Source: Geodermatophilus siccatus (GTDB lineage: Bacteria > Actinomycetota > Actinomycetes > Mycobacteriales > Geodermatophilaceae). From it: a stretch of 64,000 nt of DNA. Shown here one piece after another: positions 43,429 through 52,143 of the stretch; position 1 is the first letter of the stretch; every line of letters starts with the position of its first letter. The position numbers were made by a program, and so were the translations under genes. The notes under the pieces are model-generated. The model searched no databases. It was not told where the DNA came from and saw nothing but the letters and a program-made list of their open reading frames with translations. The stretch spans positions 25,542-89,541 of the forward strand of contig NZ_FNHE01000015.1 of NCBI RefSeq assembly GCF_900103785.1, given 5' to 3'.

Positions 43429-45072
43429 TCAGCGCCGCGTGGCCCGGGCCCGGCGGACGACGAAGGGGCCGATCGCCAGCAGGTCCACCGGGGCCGAGCC
43501 GAAGCACTCCAGGGCGTCGCGGGGGTCGTCGACCATCGGCCGGCCGGCGGTGTTGAGGCTGGTGTTGACCACGACCGGCAGGCCGGTGCGCCGCTCGAAC
43601 GCCGCGATCATCCGGTGCACCAGCGGCTCGGTCTCGCGGTCGATCGTCTGGATGCGCGCCGTCCCGTCGACGTGGGTGACCGTCGGGATGCGGTCCTTCC
43701 ACTCCGGGGCGACGTCGTGCACGAAGAGCATGTACGGCGAGGGGATCGGACCGCGGCCGAAGATCTCGGGCGCCCGCTCCAGCAGGACCATCGGCGCCAC
43801 CGGGCGGAACTGCTCGCGACCCTTGACGTCGTTCATCCGCTCGAGGTTGGCCTCGTGGCCGGGGTGGGCCAGCAGCGAGCGGTGCCCCAGGGCGCGCGGG
43901 CCGAACTCCGAGCGGCCCTGGAACCAGGCGACGATGCCGTTGTCGGCCAGCACCTCGGCCACGGCCTCGGCGACGTCGTCGGGCCGCTCGTAGTCGATGG
44001 CCGCCGTCTGCAGCCACCGCTCGATCTCGTCGTCGGTCCAGCTGCGGCCCAGCGCGGCGCCCGGCATCGGCTCGGTGCGCTCGCCGAGCTCGGTGGCCAC
44101 GTGCAGCGCCGCGCCCAGCGCCGTCCCGGCGTCACCGGCAGCCGGCTGCACCCAGACCTCCTCGAACGGGCTCTCGGCCAGGATGCGGGTGTTGGCCACG
44201 CAGTTGAGCGCGGTGCCGCCGGCCAGGGTGAGGGTCCTCTCGCCGGTCTGCTCGTGCACCCAGCAGGCCAGGTCGACGAGCACCTCCTCGAGGCGCTGCT
44301 GGACGCTGGCGGCGAGGTCGGCGTGGGCCTCGGTCCAGTCGTCGCCCTTGCCCAGGCGGGGGGCGAACTCGGTGAAGTCGATCCTCTCGGTGACGAAGCC
44401 GCCGTCCCCGGTGGCCCGGATCAGCCCCGACAGCTCGCCGACGAACCGCGGCTTGCCGTAGGAGGCCATCGCCATGACCTTGAACTCGTCGGAGCTGCGC
44501 AGGAAGCCGAGGTGGTCGGTGAGCTCCTCGTACATCAGGCCCAGCGAGTGCGGCAGCGTCTGGCCGGCCAGGACCTCCAGCCGGCCGTCGGTGTATCGGC
44601 CGGCGAGGTGGCTGTGCGCCTCGCCGCGGCCGTCGAGCACCAGCACCGCGTTGTCCCGCTGCGGCGCGGCCAGCCCCGCGGACGCCGCGTGCGCCACGTG
44701 GTGCTTGACGAAGCGGACCTTCGCCGGGTCGAGGCCGGGCAGGGCGTGGGCGAGGAAGTCCGGCGCCATCTCGGCGTACTTCTTGCGCATGACGTCGCCG
44801 CCGTCGAACAGCCCGGACTCCTCCGGCGTGGCCATCAGCGCGGGGTCGAAGGAGTAGGCGACCGCGTCGAGCTCCTCGGGGCGGATGCCGGCCTCCCTCA
44901 GGCACCACGCCGCGGACAGCTCGGGCAGCTCCCAGGCGCTCCACGGCAGGGGACGCTTGCCGTGCTTGCGCCGGCTGAACCGCTCCTCCTCGGCCGCAGC
45001 CACGACCCGGCCGTCGACGACCAGGGCCGCCGACGGGTCGTGGTAGATCGCGTTGATGCCCAGGACCTTCAC
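43429..45072 (-). CDS. NodU/CmcH-type carbamoyltransferase
   Basis: A 547-residue O-carbamoyltransferase family protein. The N-terminal Kae1/actin-like half starts LGINAIYHDPSAALVVDG and includes EEERFSRRKHGKRPLP and KHHVAHAASA (metal-binding His), then LTLAGGTALNCVANTRI. The C-terminal half carries GRSEFGPRALGHRSLLA, the carbamoyl-adenylate transfer motif. The family carbamoylates sugars in Nod factors, cephamycin, nebramycin and other products. No glycosyltransferase or biosynthetic cluster is adjacent, so the acceptor is unknown. GTG start with GGAG 7 bases upstream. Confidence 0.92.
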   Translation of the reverse strand: MKVLGINAIYHDPSAALVVDGRVVAAAEEERFSRRKHGKRPLPWSAWELPELSAAWCLREAGIRPEELDAVAYSFDPALMATPEESGLFDGGDVMRKKYAEMAPDFLAHALPGLDPAKVRFVKHHVAHAASAGLAAPQRDNAVLVLDGRGEAHSHLAGRYTDGRLEVLAGQTLPHSLGLMYEELTDHLGFLRSSDEFKVMAMASYGKPRFVGELSGLIRATGDGGFVTERIDFTEFAPRLGKGDDWTEAHADLAASVQQRLEEVLVDLACWVHEQTGERTLTLAGGTALNCVANTRILAESPFEEVWVQPAAGDAGTALGAALHVATELGERTEPMPGAALGRSWTDDEIERWLQTAAIDYERPDDVAEAVAEVLADNGIVAWFQGRSEFGPRALGHRSLLAHPGHEANLERMNDVKGREQFRPVAPMVLLERAPEIFGRGPIPSPYMLFVHDVAPEWKDRIPTVTHVDGTARIQTIDRETEPLVHRMIAAFERRTGLPVVVNTSLNTAGRPMVDDPRDALECFGSAPVDLLAIGPFVVRRARATRR

Positions 45073-45190
45073 CCGTGTACTCCTCCCGCCGCCGGGCTCG
45101 GAGGACGCCCGGTCTCTGTGGTGATCATGGAGCCGTCGACAGCACTTCGCAGGACGAGGGCTTCCGCGTGGCCCCGTCCCGGGTCCCGCC

Positions 45191-45284
45191 CCGAGCTCTG
45201 ACGGCCCCCGTGCAGGGTCCCGCCGCGAGCCTGCGAGTGACGGGGGGCACGGGGGCCCTTCGCGGGGAGGACGGGGTCCTCTCT
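45191..45284 (-). repeat. Post-stop intergenic repeat, copy C
   Basis: Read on the minus strand it starts right after the recQ stop with AGAGAGGACCCCGTCC, and continues with CTCGCAGGCTCGCGGC, GGGACCCTGCA and GGGGGCCGTC. It fills nearly half of the gap between recQ and the carbamoyltransferase. GGGCCCCCGTGC and GCACGGGGGCC can form a different hairpin from that in copy B. Confidence 0.7.
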
Positions 45285-46991
45285 TCAGGTGTCGCGGCGC
45301 TCGAGCAGGTCGTTGTCCAGGACGGCGGCCAGCGCCAGCGTCTTGTAGCCGACCTCCTCGAACAGGACGACGAGCCGGTCGTCCTCGACGCGCATGACCA
45401 CGCCGGGCCCCCACTCGGCGTGCTGCACCGGGGTCTGCGCCGGGAACGGCGTCTCGTCGTCGTCGGGTTGCTCCTGGGACAGGCCGGCGTCGCAGTTGTC
45501 GCAGTTGCCGCACGGCTGCTCCAGCTGCTCGCCGAAGTAGCCCAGCAGGAACTGCCGCCGGCACTCGGTGGTCTCGGCGTAGCCGCGCATCATCTCGACC
45601 CGGCTCTGGTCGACCCGCTCGTGGTGCTCGGCCAGCTCCCGGGCCGCAACCGCGGCGTCGCCGGGGTCGGGTGCGCCCTCCACCGGGTGGGCGGCGCCCT
45701 CCTCGTCGAGCGCGACCGCCGACACCTGCTCGAGCAGGTTCAGGTCGCGGGCCAGGGGGGTGGCGGGCCGGCCGGTCTCCTCCCGCAGCTGCTTGACGTC
45801 GACGCCGTCGTCGATGCCGGCGGCCTGCGCGGCCGCGACCAGGCCGGCGACCTGCTGCAGCTCCTCCTCCGGCGGGATGCCGGCGGCGAAGAACTTCCGC
45901 AGACCCAGGTCCTCCTGGCGGTACACGAGCAGAGCCAGCGCGGGTTGCCCGTCCCGGCCGGCGCGGCCGATCTCCTGGTAGTAGCTGTCGACGGAGTCGG
46001 CGGGCTCGGCGTGGACGACGAAGCGGGTGTCCGGCTTGTCGATGCCCATGCCGAAGGCGGTCGTCGCGACGACGACGTCCAGCTCGTCGTCCATGAAGGC
46101 GCGCTGGGTGTCCTCGCGCTCGGACTTCTTCAGTCCCGCGTGGTAGGGCCGCACCCGCAGCCCGCGCTGGGTGAGCTCGGCGGCGATCGACTCGGTGCCC
46201 TTGCGGGTGGCGCTGTAGACGATGCCCGGGGTCCGCCCCTCACCGACCAGCTCGGTGACCCGGTCGAGCACCGCCTGCTCCTTGGTGCGGGCGTCGGCGT
46301 GCTGCTCGACCTCCAGCCGGATCTCCGGCCGGTCGAACCCGGCCACGACGACCCGGGCGTCGCGCATGCCCAGGCGCTCGACGATCTCCGCGCGCACCGG
46401 GGGCGCGGCGGTGGCGGTGAGGGCCAGCACGGTCGGGTGACCGAGCTGCTCGATGACCCCGCCCAGCCGCAGGTAGTCGGGGCGGAAGTCGTGGCCCCAG
46501 GCGGAGACGCAGTGCGCCTCGTCGACGACGAACAGCGCCGGGCGGGCCCGGGCGACGGCCTCCACGACGTCGGGCTTGGTCAGCTGCTCGGGCGCGAGGA
46601 AGAGGTGGCGGACCGTTCCGTCCGCCAGGCCCTCGAGGGCGGCGCGCTGGTCGCCGGTGGAGAGGGCGGAGTTGAGCTGGGCGGCCCGGCCCTCCAGTCC
46701 GTCGAGCTCGTCGAGCCGGTCGACCTGGTCGCGCTGCAGCGCGATGAGCGGGGACACGACGAGCACCGGCCCGTCGACCAGCTGCCCGGCGACCTGGTAG
46801 ACGGCGGACTTCCCGGCGCCCGAGGGCAGCACCGCGAGGGTGTCCCGCCCGGAGACGACCGACTGCATCGCCTCCTCCTGGCCGGCCCGGAACTCCTCGT
46901 AGCCGAGCAGCTCGCGCGCGGTCTCCCGGATGCGGCGGGTGCGGACGGAGGGCGACGCCCCGGCGGGGTCGGTCTGCTTCTTGCGGGGCAC
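45285..46991 (-). CDS. recQ: ATP-dependent DNA helicase RecQ-like
   Basis: A 568-residue helicase. Walker A LPSGAGKSA (about 55-63), DEAH box in FVVDEAHCVSAWGHDFRPDY, LTATAAPPVR, and the helicase-C part with STRKGTESIAAEL-type fold, FGMGIDKPDTRFV and YQEIGRAGRDG. The zinc-binding segment ECRRQFLLGYFGEQ..CGNCDNC follows. In place of an HRDC domain there is a short C-terminal module with WGPGVVMRVEDDRLVVLF, common in actinobacterial RecQ proteins. It unwinds DNA 3' to 5' in recombination repair. Two GTG codons 6 bases apart can start it; the downstream one is used here. A post-stop repeat copy follows. Confidence 0.93.
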   Translation of the reverse strand: MPRKKQTDPAGASPSVRTRRIRETARELLGYEEFRAGQEEAMQSVVSGRDTLAVLPSGAGKSAVYQVAGQLVDGPVLVVSPLIALQRDQVDRLDELDGLEGRAAQLNSALSTGDQRAALEGLADGTVRHLFLAPEQLTKPDVVEAVARARPALFVVDEAHCVSAWGHDFRPDYLRLGGVIEQLGHPTVLALTATAAPPVRAEIVERLGMRDARVVVAGFDRPEIRLEVEQHADARTKEQAVLDRVTELVGEGRTPGIVYSATRKGTESIAAELTQRGLRVRPYHAGLKKSEREDTQRAFMDDELDVVVATTAFGMGIDKPDTRFVVHAEPADSVDSYYQEIGRAGRDGQPALALLVYRQEDLGLRKFFAAGIPPEEELQQVAGLVAAAQAAGIDDGVDVKQLREETGRPATPLARDLNLLEQVSAVALDEEGAAHPVEGAPDPGDAAVAARELAEHHERVDQSRVEMMRGYAETTECRRQFLLGYFGEQLEQPCGNCDNCDAGLSQEQPDDDETPFPAQTPVQHAEWGPGVVMRVEDDRLVVLFEEVGYKTLALAAVLDNDLLERRDT

Positions 46992-47086
46992 CGGCACCCG
47001 CTGCCCGACCGCTGGGATCGGCAAACGACGCGCAGGTGGACGCCCGGGCGTTCCCGCGGCGACGTTCCCGCGGGACGCCGGGGCCG

Positions 47087-48227
47087 TCACCGCAGGTGCG
47101 CTCGACGGGACCCCACGTCGGCGGAGTCGGCGGCCGCGCGGCCGGCCCGGTAGCCCCCGGCGTCCATCGACGACCGGCTGCGGGTGCTGCGCACCCGCGG
47201 GAACAGCTCGGTGAACGCGTCGTCGACCGCCTCCTGGCGCGAGCGCAGCACCGGCAGCAGGTCCACGCCCTGCTCCGCCGCCGCCGCTCTGGTCGCCCGC
47301 TCGCGGGCGCTCGTCAACCGCTCGCCGATGCGGCCCGCGTAGCCCAGCAGGAACGCCCGGCGGAACGAGCGGGAGGCCGACCGTCGTCCCGCCGCCCGCT
47401 CGGCGGCCCCCAGCGCCTGACCGACCTGCAGGAGCAGCGAGGTGAACAACAGCTCCACGGCGTCGAGGTCGGCGGCGACCCCGACCAGGTTGGCGATGCC
47501 CAGCTCCGGATACCAGACCAGCCGGACACCGTTGGCGTCGGCGACCGCGCCCAGCAGCTGGGTCTTCGCCCGCACGTACGGGTCGTCGACGTGCACCCGG
47601 CGGGTGGCGACGTCGGTGCGGGGCGGCGTCCCGCCGGGGTCCAGGAGCACCGCGTCCACAGCGTGCCGGGTCATCAGCTCCTGGGCCTCGGCGGTGAGCG
47701 CCTCGGCCTCGTCGGGGTACTCGGTCGACTCGGCCGTGGCCAGCAGCGCCCGGATGCGGCGCAGCACCCGTGCGTCGTCGGGGGCGGCCGCCGTGCCCGC
47801 CCGGCGCGCAGCCGCACCCCAGCGGGACGGTGGCGGGACGAGCTGGTCGATCCGGGCCAGGCAGGTCAGCGCGCCGGCGAGCAGCAGGACGGTGCGCCAC
47901 GACTCCACGGCCGGCCCGCCCTCCGCGCGGTGCCAGGCGGCCACGACCGCCGGGTCCCCGGGCGTCAGGGCGCCCAGCTCGCGCAACTGGTCCACCCACA
48001 CCTCCGGCGCACCGAGTGGACGACGTCGGCCGGCTGCCACCCCCGCTCCCAGGCCGCGGCGAGCGCCGACAGCAGCGCCCGGGTGGCGCCCCCGGAACCG
48101 TCCACCGCGGGGTCGCGCGCGGCCAGGACGGCGGCCATCCCCTCCGCGTCGTGGCCGTCGGGGTGCCGGTCACCCTGGAGCAGGAGCTCCCGGAGAGCCA
48201 GGGGTCGTCCGCGGTCGTGGTCGCCAT
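47087..48227 (-). pseudogene. DUF2786 domain protein, frameshifted near the N-terminus
   Basis: The DUF2786 core reads cleanly in one frame from about 48020 downward (RRIRALLATAESTEYPDEAEALTAEAQELM, then a long helical C-terminus). Its expected N-terminus is split over two other frames: an ATG start at 48227 (MATTTADDP), then ALRELLLQGDRHPDGHDAEGMAAVLAA..WERGWQPADVVHSVR until about 48020. Both changes act as -1 shifts, the first in a CCCC run near 48207. The second may be a larger deletion, because only few residues separate the two parts. Translation could begin internally at 48040 (317 residues). Function of the family is unknown. Confidence 0.7.
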
Positions 48228-48320
48228 GCCCGGGATGCTCTCCCGGCGGTCGGGCGTCGGCGGTGCAGCCCTGTGGACGGCGGGTCGCCGTCCACAGGTG
48301 TGCCGCCCAGCGGGCGCGGG

Positions 48321-50648
48321 TCACCTCGGACGGCGGAGCCAGTCCCGCTCGATCTGCTCCGCGGTCACCGGGCTGCCGAGGAGGAAGCCCTGGACCTGGG
48401 GGCACCCCAGCTCCCGGAGGCGCTGCAGCTGCGCTCCCGTCTCCACGCCCTCGGCGGTGACGGTGGCGCCGAGGTGCCCGGCCAGCGCGAGCACGGCGGA
48501 GACGATCGCGTCGGTCGGGCGGTCGTCGGGCAGTCGCGCGACGAAGGAGCGGTCGAGCTTGAACGCCTGCGGCGTCCGCTCGCGCAGCGCCGCGAAGCTG
48601 GAGTAGCCGGTGCCGAAGTCGTCCAGGGCGAGCGTCACGCCCGCGGCGGTGAAGCGCTCCAGGGCTGCCCGTGCCCCCGGCTCCATGGCGTAGGACTCGG
48701 TCATCTCGAGCTCGAGGGCGTCCGCGGGCAGGCCGACACGGTCGAGCCGCGCCAGGACGCGCGGGGCGAAGTCCGCGGGGAGCAGCTGACGGGTCGAGAC
48801 GTTGACCGCCACGCGAGGGGTCGAGGTGGGCCCGAAGGCCCGTCGCCACTGCGCCGCCTGGGTGCAGGCCTGCTCGAGCACCTGCATGCCGAGGTCGTGG
48901 ATCAGCCCGGTCTCCTCGGCCACGGCGATGAACTCCGCCGCCGGCACGTCCCCCCGGTCGGCGTCGTGCCACCGGGCGAGCGTCTCGACCGCCGCGAGCC
49001 GGCCGTCGGTCACCCGGACGATCGGCTGGTAGGCGACGGTCACCGCTCCGGCTGCGACCGCCCGGCGCAGCGCGGCGCGCAGCCCCAGCCGGTCCCGGGT
49101 CTGGCGGCGCAGCGGTTCGTTGAACACCTCGTACCGGTTGCCCCCGGTCGCCTTGGCCCGCTGCAGGGCCAGGTCGGCCGCTCGGAGGACCTCCTCGGCG
49201 TGCCCGTCCTCGTCCGACCCGGTCAGGCCGCCCCGCTCCCCGCGGAGGCGCGGTCCCGCGAGGCCCTCGGCGTCGGCGACGGCGACCCCGACGCTGCCCG
49301 TGACGACGACCTCCCGGCCGTCGAGGGCACACGGCTCGGCCAGCGCGGCGAGCAGCCGCTCGGCCACCCCCGCCGCCTCCTCGACGCCGGTCACGCCGTC
49401 GAGCAGGACGGCCAGCTCGTCCCCGCCCAGGCGGCTGACCAGGTCGCCGGGCCGCACCGCCCGCTCCAGCCGGCGCGCGACCGTCACGAGCAGCTCGTCG
49501 CCGGCGTCGTGCCCCAGCTGGTCGTTGACCCCCTTGAAGCCGTCGAGGTCGCAGTAGAGCACCGCGAACCTGGTGTCCGGACTGCGCTCGGCCCGGTGCG
49601 CCGCGGCCTCCAGGCGGTCCATGAGCAGCACCCGGTTGGCCAGCCCGGTGAGGGAGTCGTGGACGGCCGCGTGCTCGGCGGCCGCGATGCTGGCCTGCCG
49701 GCCGGTGACCAGCGCGCCGAGGGTCAACCCCGCCAGGGTCAGGGTCACCAGGCCCAGCTGCAGTCGCAGCGGACTGTCCACGACGTCCCGGCCGACCAGT
49801 GCCACGGCGACGGCGTTCGCGACGAGGACGGCGAACACCACCCGGGGCAGCCCGCCACGCACGGCGATCCAGATCAGCGGCACGTACACCAGGTAGGCCA
49901 GGTCCAGCCCACCGACCGCCGGCTCGCCGTAGGCCAGGTAGACCGTCGCGAGCAGCAGGGTGGCCTGCCCGGCGAGCTCCACCCGCTGGTCCAGCAGGCG
50001 CGCGGCGAGCCGGCCCAGCCACCGTGGCCGGACCCGGACCGACCAGGACGGGGGTCCGTACCGGCGTCCGACCTGGGGCGGGCCGGCGAGCGGGGGTCGG
50101 TCGCGCCAGAGCACGGGCACCCGCCGGCTCGCGACGAGCAGGGCGGGCGTCAGCACCCCGACGCCCGTGGCCCGGCCGGACCAGAAGCCGAGGACGCCGC
50201 GGAACAGCTCGCCCCAGGTCAGCAGCCCGGCGACGGTGTAGTGCAGGACCTGGACGACCGCGACGACGAACGGTCCGGCGACGGCGGCCAACCCCAGCAA
50301 CCAGAAGGCGTCACGCTGACCGGGCAGGCGCGGGTCGATCCGCAGCCGCCGCAGGAGCAGCCAGGCCACGGCCGTGTAGACGACGGTGCTGACCACGCCG
50401 CCGAGCCAGACGCCGACCCAGCTGACGTCCGGACCGCTCACCACCAGTCCGTGCAGCGGGTCGGTCAGCAGGAGGAGCGGGGCGTAGCGCAGCCCGAACA
50501 CGAGCAGCAGGGCGAAGCTCAGCCCGGTCGGGGGGTACCACAGCGACACCTCCTGGCGGGCCTGGAAGACGCTGGCCAGGGCGTCCAGCGCCAGCCAGAG
50601 CCCCAGGTACACCACCGAGACGATCAGCGGACCCCGCCACCGGCGCAT
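48321..50648 (-). CDS. MASE1-GGDEF-EAL cyclic-di-GMP signalling protein
   Basis: A 775-residue membrane protein. The N-terminal part has about eight hydrophobic segments (MASE1-like sensor, residues about 5-320), then GGDEF (about 335-500) and EAL (about 515-770) domains. The active-site loop reads RLGGDEL with an RPGD allosteric I-site five residues upstream, so diguanylate cyclase activity and feedback are plausible. EAL residues are kept: ETLARW, NVSTRQL, LEMTES, DDFGTGYSS, KLDRSF and AEGVET. It may make and/or degrade cyclic-di-GMP, linking a membrane cue to motility or adhesion. ATG at 50648 chosen, with GGGAG nearby. It is divergent from the molybdenum genes. Confidence 0.92.
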   Translation of the reverse strand: MRRWRGPLIVSVVYLGLWLALDALASVFQARQEVSLWYPPTGLSFALLLVFGLRYAPLLLLTDPLHGLVVSGPDVSWVGVWLGGVVSTVVYTAVAWLLLRRLRIDPRLPGQRDAFWLLGLAAVAGPFVVAVVQVLHYTVAGLLTWGELFRGVLGFWSGRATGVGVLTPALLVASRRVPVLWRDRPPLAGPPQVGRRYGPPSWSVRVRPRWLGRLAARLLDQRVELAGQATLLLATVYLAYGEPAVGGLDLAYLVYVPLIWIAVRGGLPRVVFAVLVANAVAVALVGRDVVDSPLRLQLGLVTLTLAGLTLGALVTGRQASIAAAEHAAVHDSLTGLANRVLLMDRLEAAAHRAERSPDTRFAVLYCDLDGFKGVNDQLGHDAGDELLVTVARRLERAVRPGDLVSRLGGDELAVLLDGVTGVEEAAGVAERLLAALAEPCALDGREVVVTGSVGVAVADAEGLAGPRLRGERGGLTGSDEDGHAEEVLRAADLALQRAKATGGNRYEVFNEPLRRQTRDRLGLRAALRRAVAAGAVTVAYQPIVRVTDGRLAAVETLARWHDADRGDVPAAEFIAVAEETGLIHDLGMQVLEQACTQAAQWRRAFGPTSTPRVAVNVSTRQLLPADFAPRVLARLDRVGLPADALELEMTESYAMEPGARAALERFTAAGVTLALDDFGTGYSSFAALRERTPQAFKLDRSFVARLPDDRPTDAIVSAVLALAGHLGATVTAEGVETGAQLQRLRELGCPQVQGFLLGSPVTAEQIERDWLRRPR

Positions 50649-50804
50649 GCGCTCCCGTCCTCCTGCTCTCCCGACGGGCATCGGGCGCCGGCTGCATCCG
50701 ACCTCGTCCAGGTCTGGGTCCTACCCCGCTGGACGCGGTCCACCGGTGGCGGACCGGGGAGATCGCGATGCCGTCCACGGCCGGGACGACGGTGCGCCGC
50801 GGGC

Positions 50805-50810
50805 TAGGGT
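50805..50810 (+). promoter_or_regulatory. Leaderless -10 box (TAGGGT)
   Basis: TAGGGT ends 6 bases before the GTG at 50817; no ribosome site. Confidence 0.5.
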
Positions 50811-50816
50811 CGGACC

Positions 50817-51209
50817 GTGCCCGCCTACCGGATCGCCGAGGCCGCGGGCCTGCTCGGCGTCAGCGACGACACGGTGCGCCGCTGGATCGACAGCGGCCGG
50901 CTGCCGGCCTCGCGGGACGGCGGGGGGCCCGCGCACGTCGACGGCGCCGACCTCGCCCGGCTCGCCGCGCAGCTGCACGAGGCGCCCGAGCCCGGCACCA
51001 CCCGCGGCTCCTCGGCCCGCAACCGGCTGACCGGCATCGTGACCCGCGTCGTCCGCGACACCGTGATGGCGCAGGTGGAGATCCAGGCCGGGCCGTTCCG
51101 GCTGGTGTCCCTGATGTCGCGCGAGGCGGCCGACGAGCTCGGGCTGGACGTCGGCGTCCGTGCGATCGCCACGGTCAAGGCCACCCAGGTCAGCGTCGAC
51201 GTCCCCTGA
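50817..51209 (+). CDS. HTH-TOBE (Mop) molybdate-responsive protein
   Basis: A 130-residue protein. The N-terminus (RIAEAAGLLGVSDDTVRRWIDSGRLPASRDGG) is a MerR/excisionase-like helix-turn-helix; the C-terminal half (SARNRLTGIVTRVVRDTVMAQVEI..FRLVSLMSREAADELGLDVGVRAIATVKATQVSV) is a TOBE/Mop domain that binds molybdate or tungstate in relatives. Position immediately before modABC suggests that it senses molybdate and controls that operon. It differs from Escherichia coli ModE in its small HTH. Leaderless GTG start. Confidence 0.88.
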   Translation: MPAYRIAEAAGLLGVSDDTVRRWIDSGRLPASRDGGGPAHVDGADLARLAAQLHEAPEPGTTRGSSARNRLTGIVTRVVRDTVMAQVEIQAGPFRLVSLMSREAADELGLDVGVRAIATVKATQVSVDVP

Positions 51210-51246
51210 TCGACCGCAACAGCGGAGCGCTGCCTGATCGGGTAGT

Positions 51247-51287
51247 CGCACCTGCGTAACTGCAACGGTTATCGTCCCGCAGGTGCG
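51247..51287 (+). promoter_or_regulatory. mod operon promoter flanked by a 10-bp inverted repeat
   Basis: CGCACCTGCG (51247-51256) and CGCAGGTGCG (51278-51287) are perfect inverted arms with 21 bases between. TATCGT (51270-51275) lies between the arms as a -10 box, so a protein bound to both arms would cover the promoter. The HTH-TOBE protein encoded just upstream is the obvious candidate. Confidence 0.5.
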
Positions 51288-51317
51288 GACCATGGTGGTC
51301 CACCGTAGGGAGGTCCC

Positions 51318-52100
51318 GTGTCCAGGCGTGCCCCGGTCGTGACGGCGCTCGTGCTCCTGCTCGCCGGCTGCGGCGGGTCGGCGGACGACGGCACCGCCAC
51401 GGCGCCGGGACCGAGCACCGCCGAGCTCGGCGGCACGCTCACCGTCTTCGCCGCCGCCTCGCTCACCGACGTCTTCACCGACCTCGGCGAGCGGTTCGAG
51501 GCCGACCACCCCGGTCTGGACGTGCAGTTCAACTTCGCCGGCAGCTCCGCGCTGGCCGCGCAGCTCACCCAGGGCGCCCCGGCCGACGTCTTCGCCAGCG
51601 CCAACGAGGCGCAGATGACCGTCGTCACCGACGCAGGGATGGCCGACGAACCGCAGGTCTTCGCCGCCAACGTGCTGCAGATCGCCGTCCCCGCGGGCAA
51701 CCCGGCCGGCGTCACCGGCCTGGCCGACCTCGCGCGCGAGGACCTGACGATCGCCGTCTGCGCGCCCCAGGTGCCCTGCGGCGCTGCTGCGGAGGACGTC
51801 CTCACCGCCGCCGGCGTCACGGCCGCCCCCGACACGCTCGAGGAGGACGTGCGCGCCGCGCTGACCAAGGTCGAGCTCGGCGAGGTCGACGCCGCGCTGG
51901 TCTACACGACCGACGTCACCGCGGCCGGGGACGCCGTCGAGGGCGTCGACGTCCCGGAGGCCGAGCGGGCGGTCAACGACTACCCGATCGCGGTGCTGGC
52001 CGACGCGCCCAACCCCGGGGCGGCCGACGCCTTCGTCGAGCTGGTGCGCTCGGGAGAGGGGCGGCAGGCGCTCGCGGACGCCGGCTTCCGCACGCCGTGA
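51318..52100 (+). CDS. modA: Molybdate ABC transporter, substrate-binding lipoprotein ModA
   Basis: A 260-residue lipoprotein: signal peptide with lipobox LLAGC (Cys18 region), then the ModA fold starting LTVFAAASLTDVFTDLGERFE and FNFAGSSALAAQL (oxyanion-binding Ser residues), with APADVFASAN and VYTTDVTAAGD. It captures molybdate outside the membrane. GTG start after GGGAGG. First gene of modABC; the promoter region has a perfect inverted repeat around its -10 box. Confidence 0.95.
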   Translation: MSRRAPVVTALVLLLAGCGGSADDGTATAPGPSTAELGGTLTVFAAASLTDVFTDLGERFEADHPGLDVQFNFAGSSALAAQLTQGAPADVFASANEAQMTVVTDAGMADEPQVFAANVLQIAVPAGNPAGVTGLADLAREDLTIAVCAPQVPCGAAAEDVLTAAGVTAAPDTLEEDVRAALTKVELGEVDAALVYTTDVTAAGDAVEGVDVPEAERAVNDYPIAVLADAPNPGAADAFVELVRSGEGRQALADAGFRTP

Positions 52101-52143
52101 GCGGCTCTGCCGACCTGGCGGCTCCGCCGCGCGGGAGCGAACC

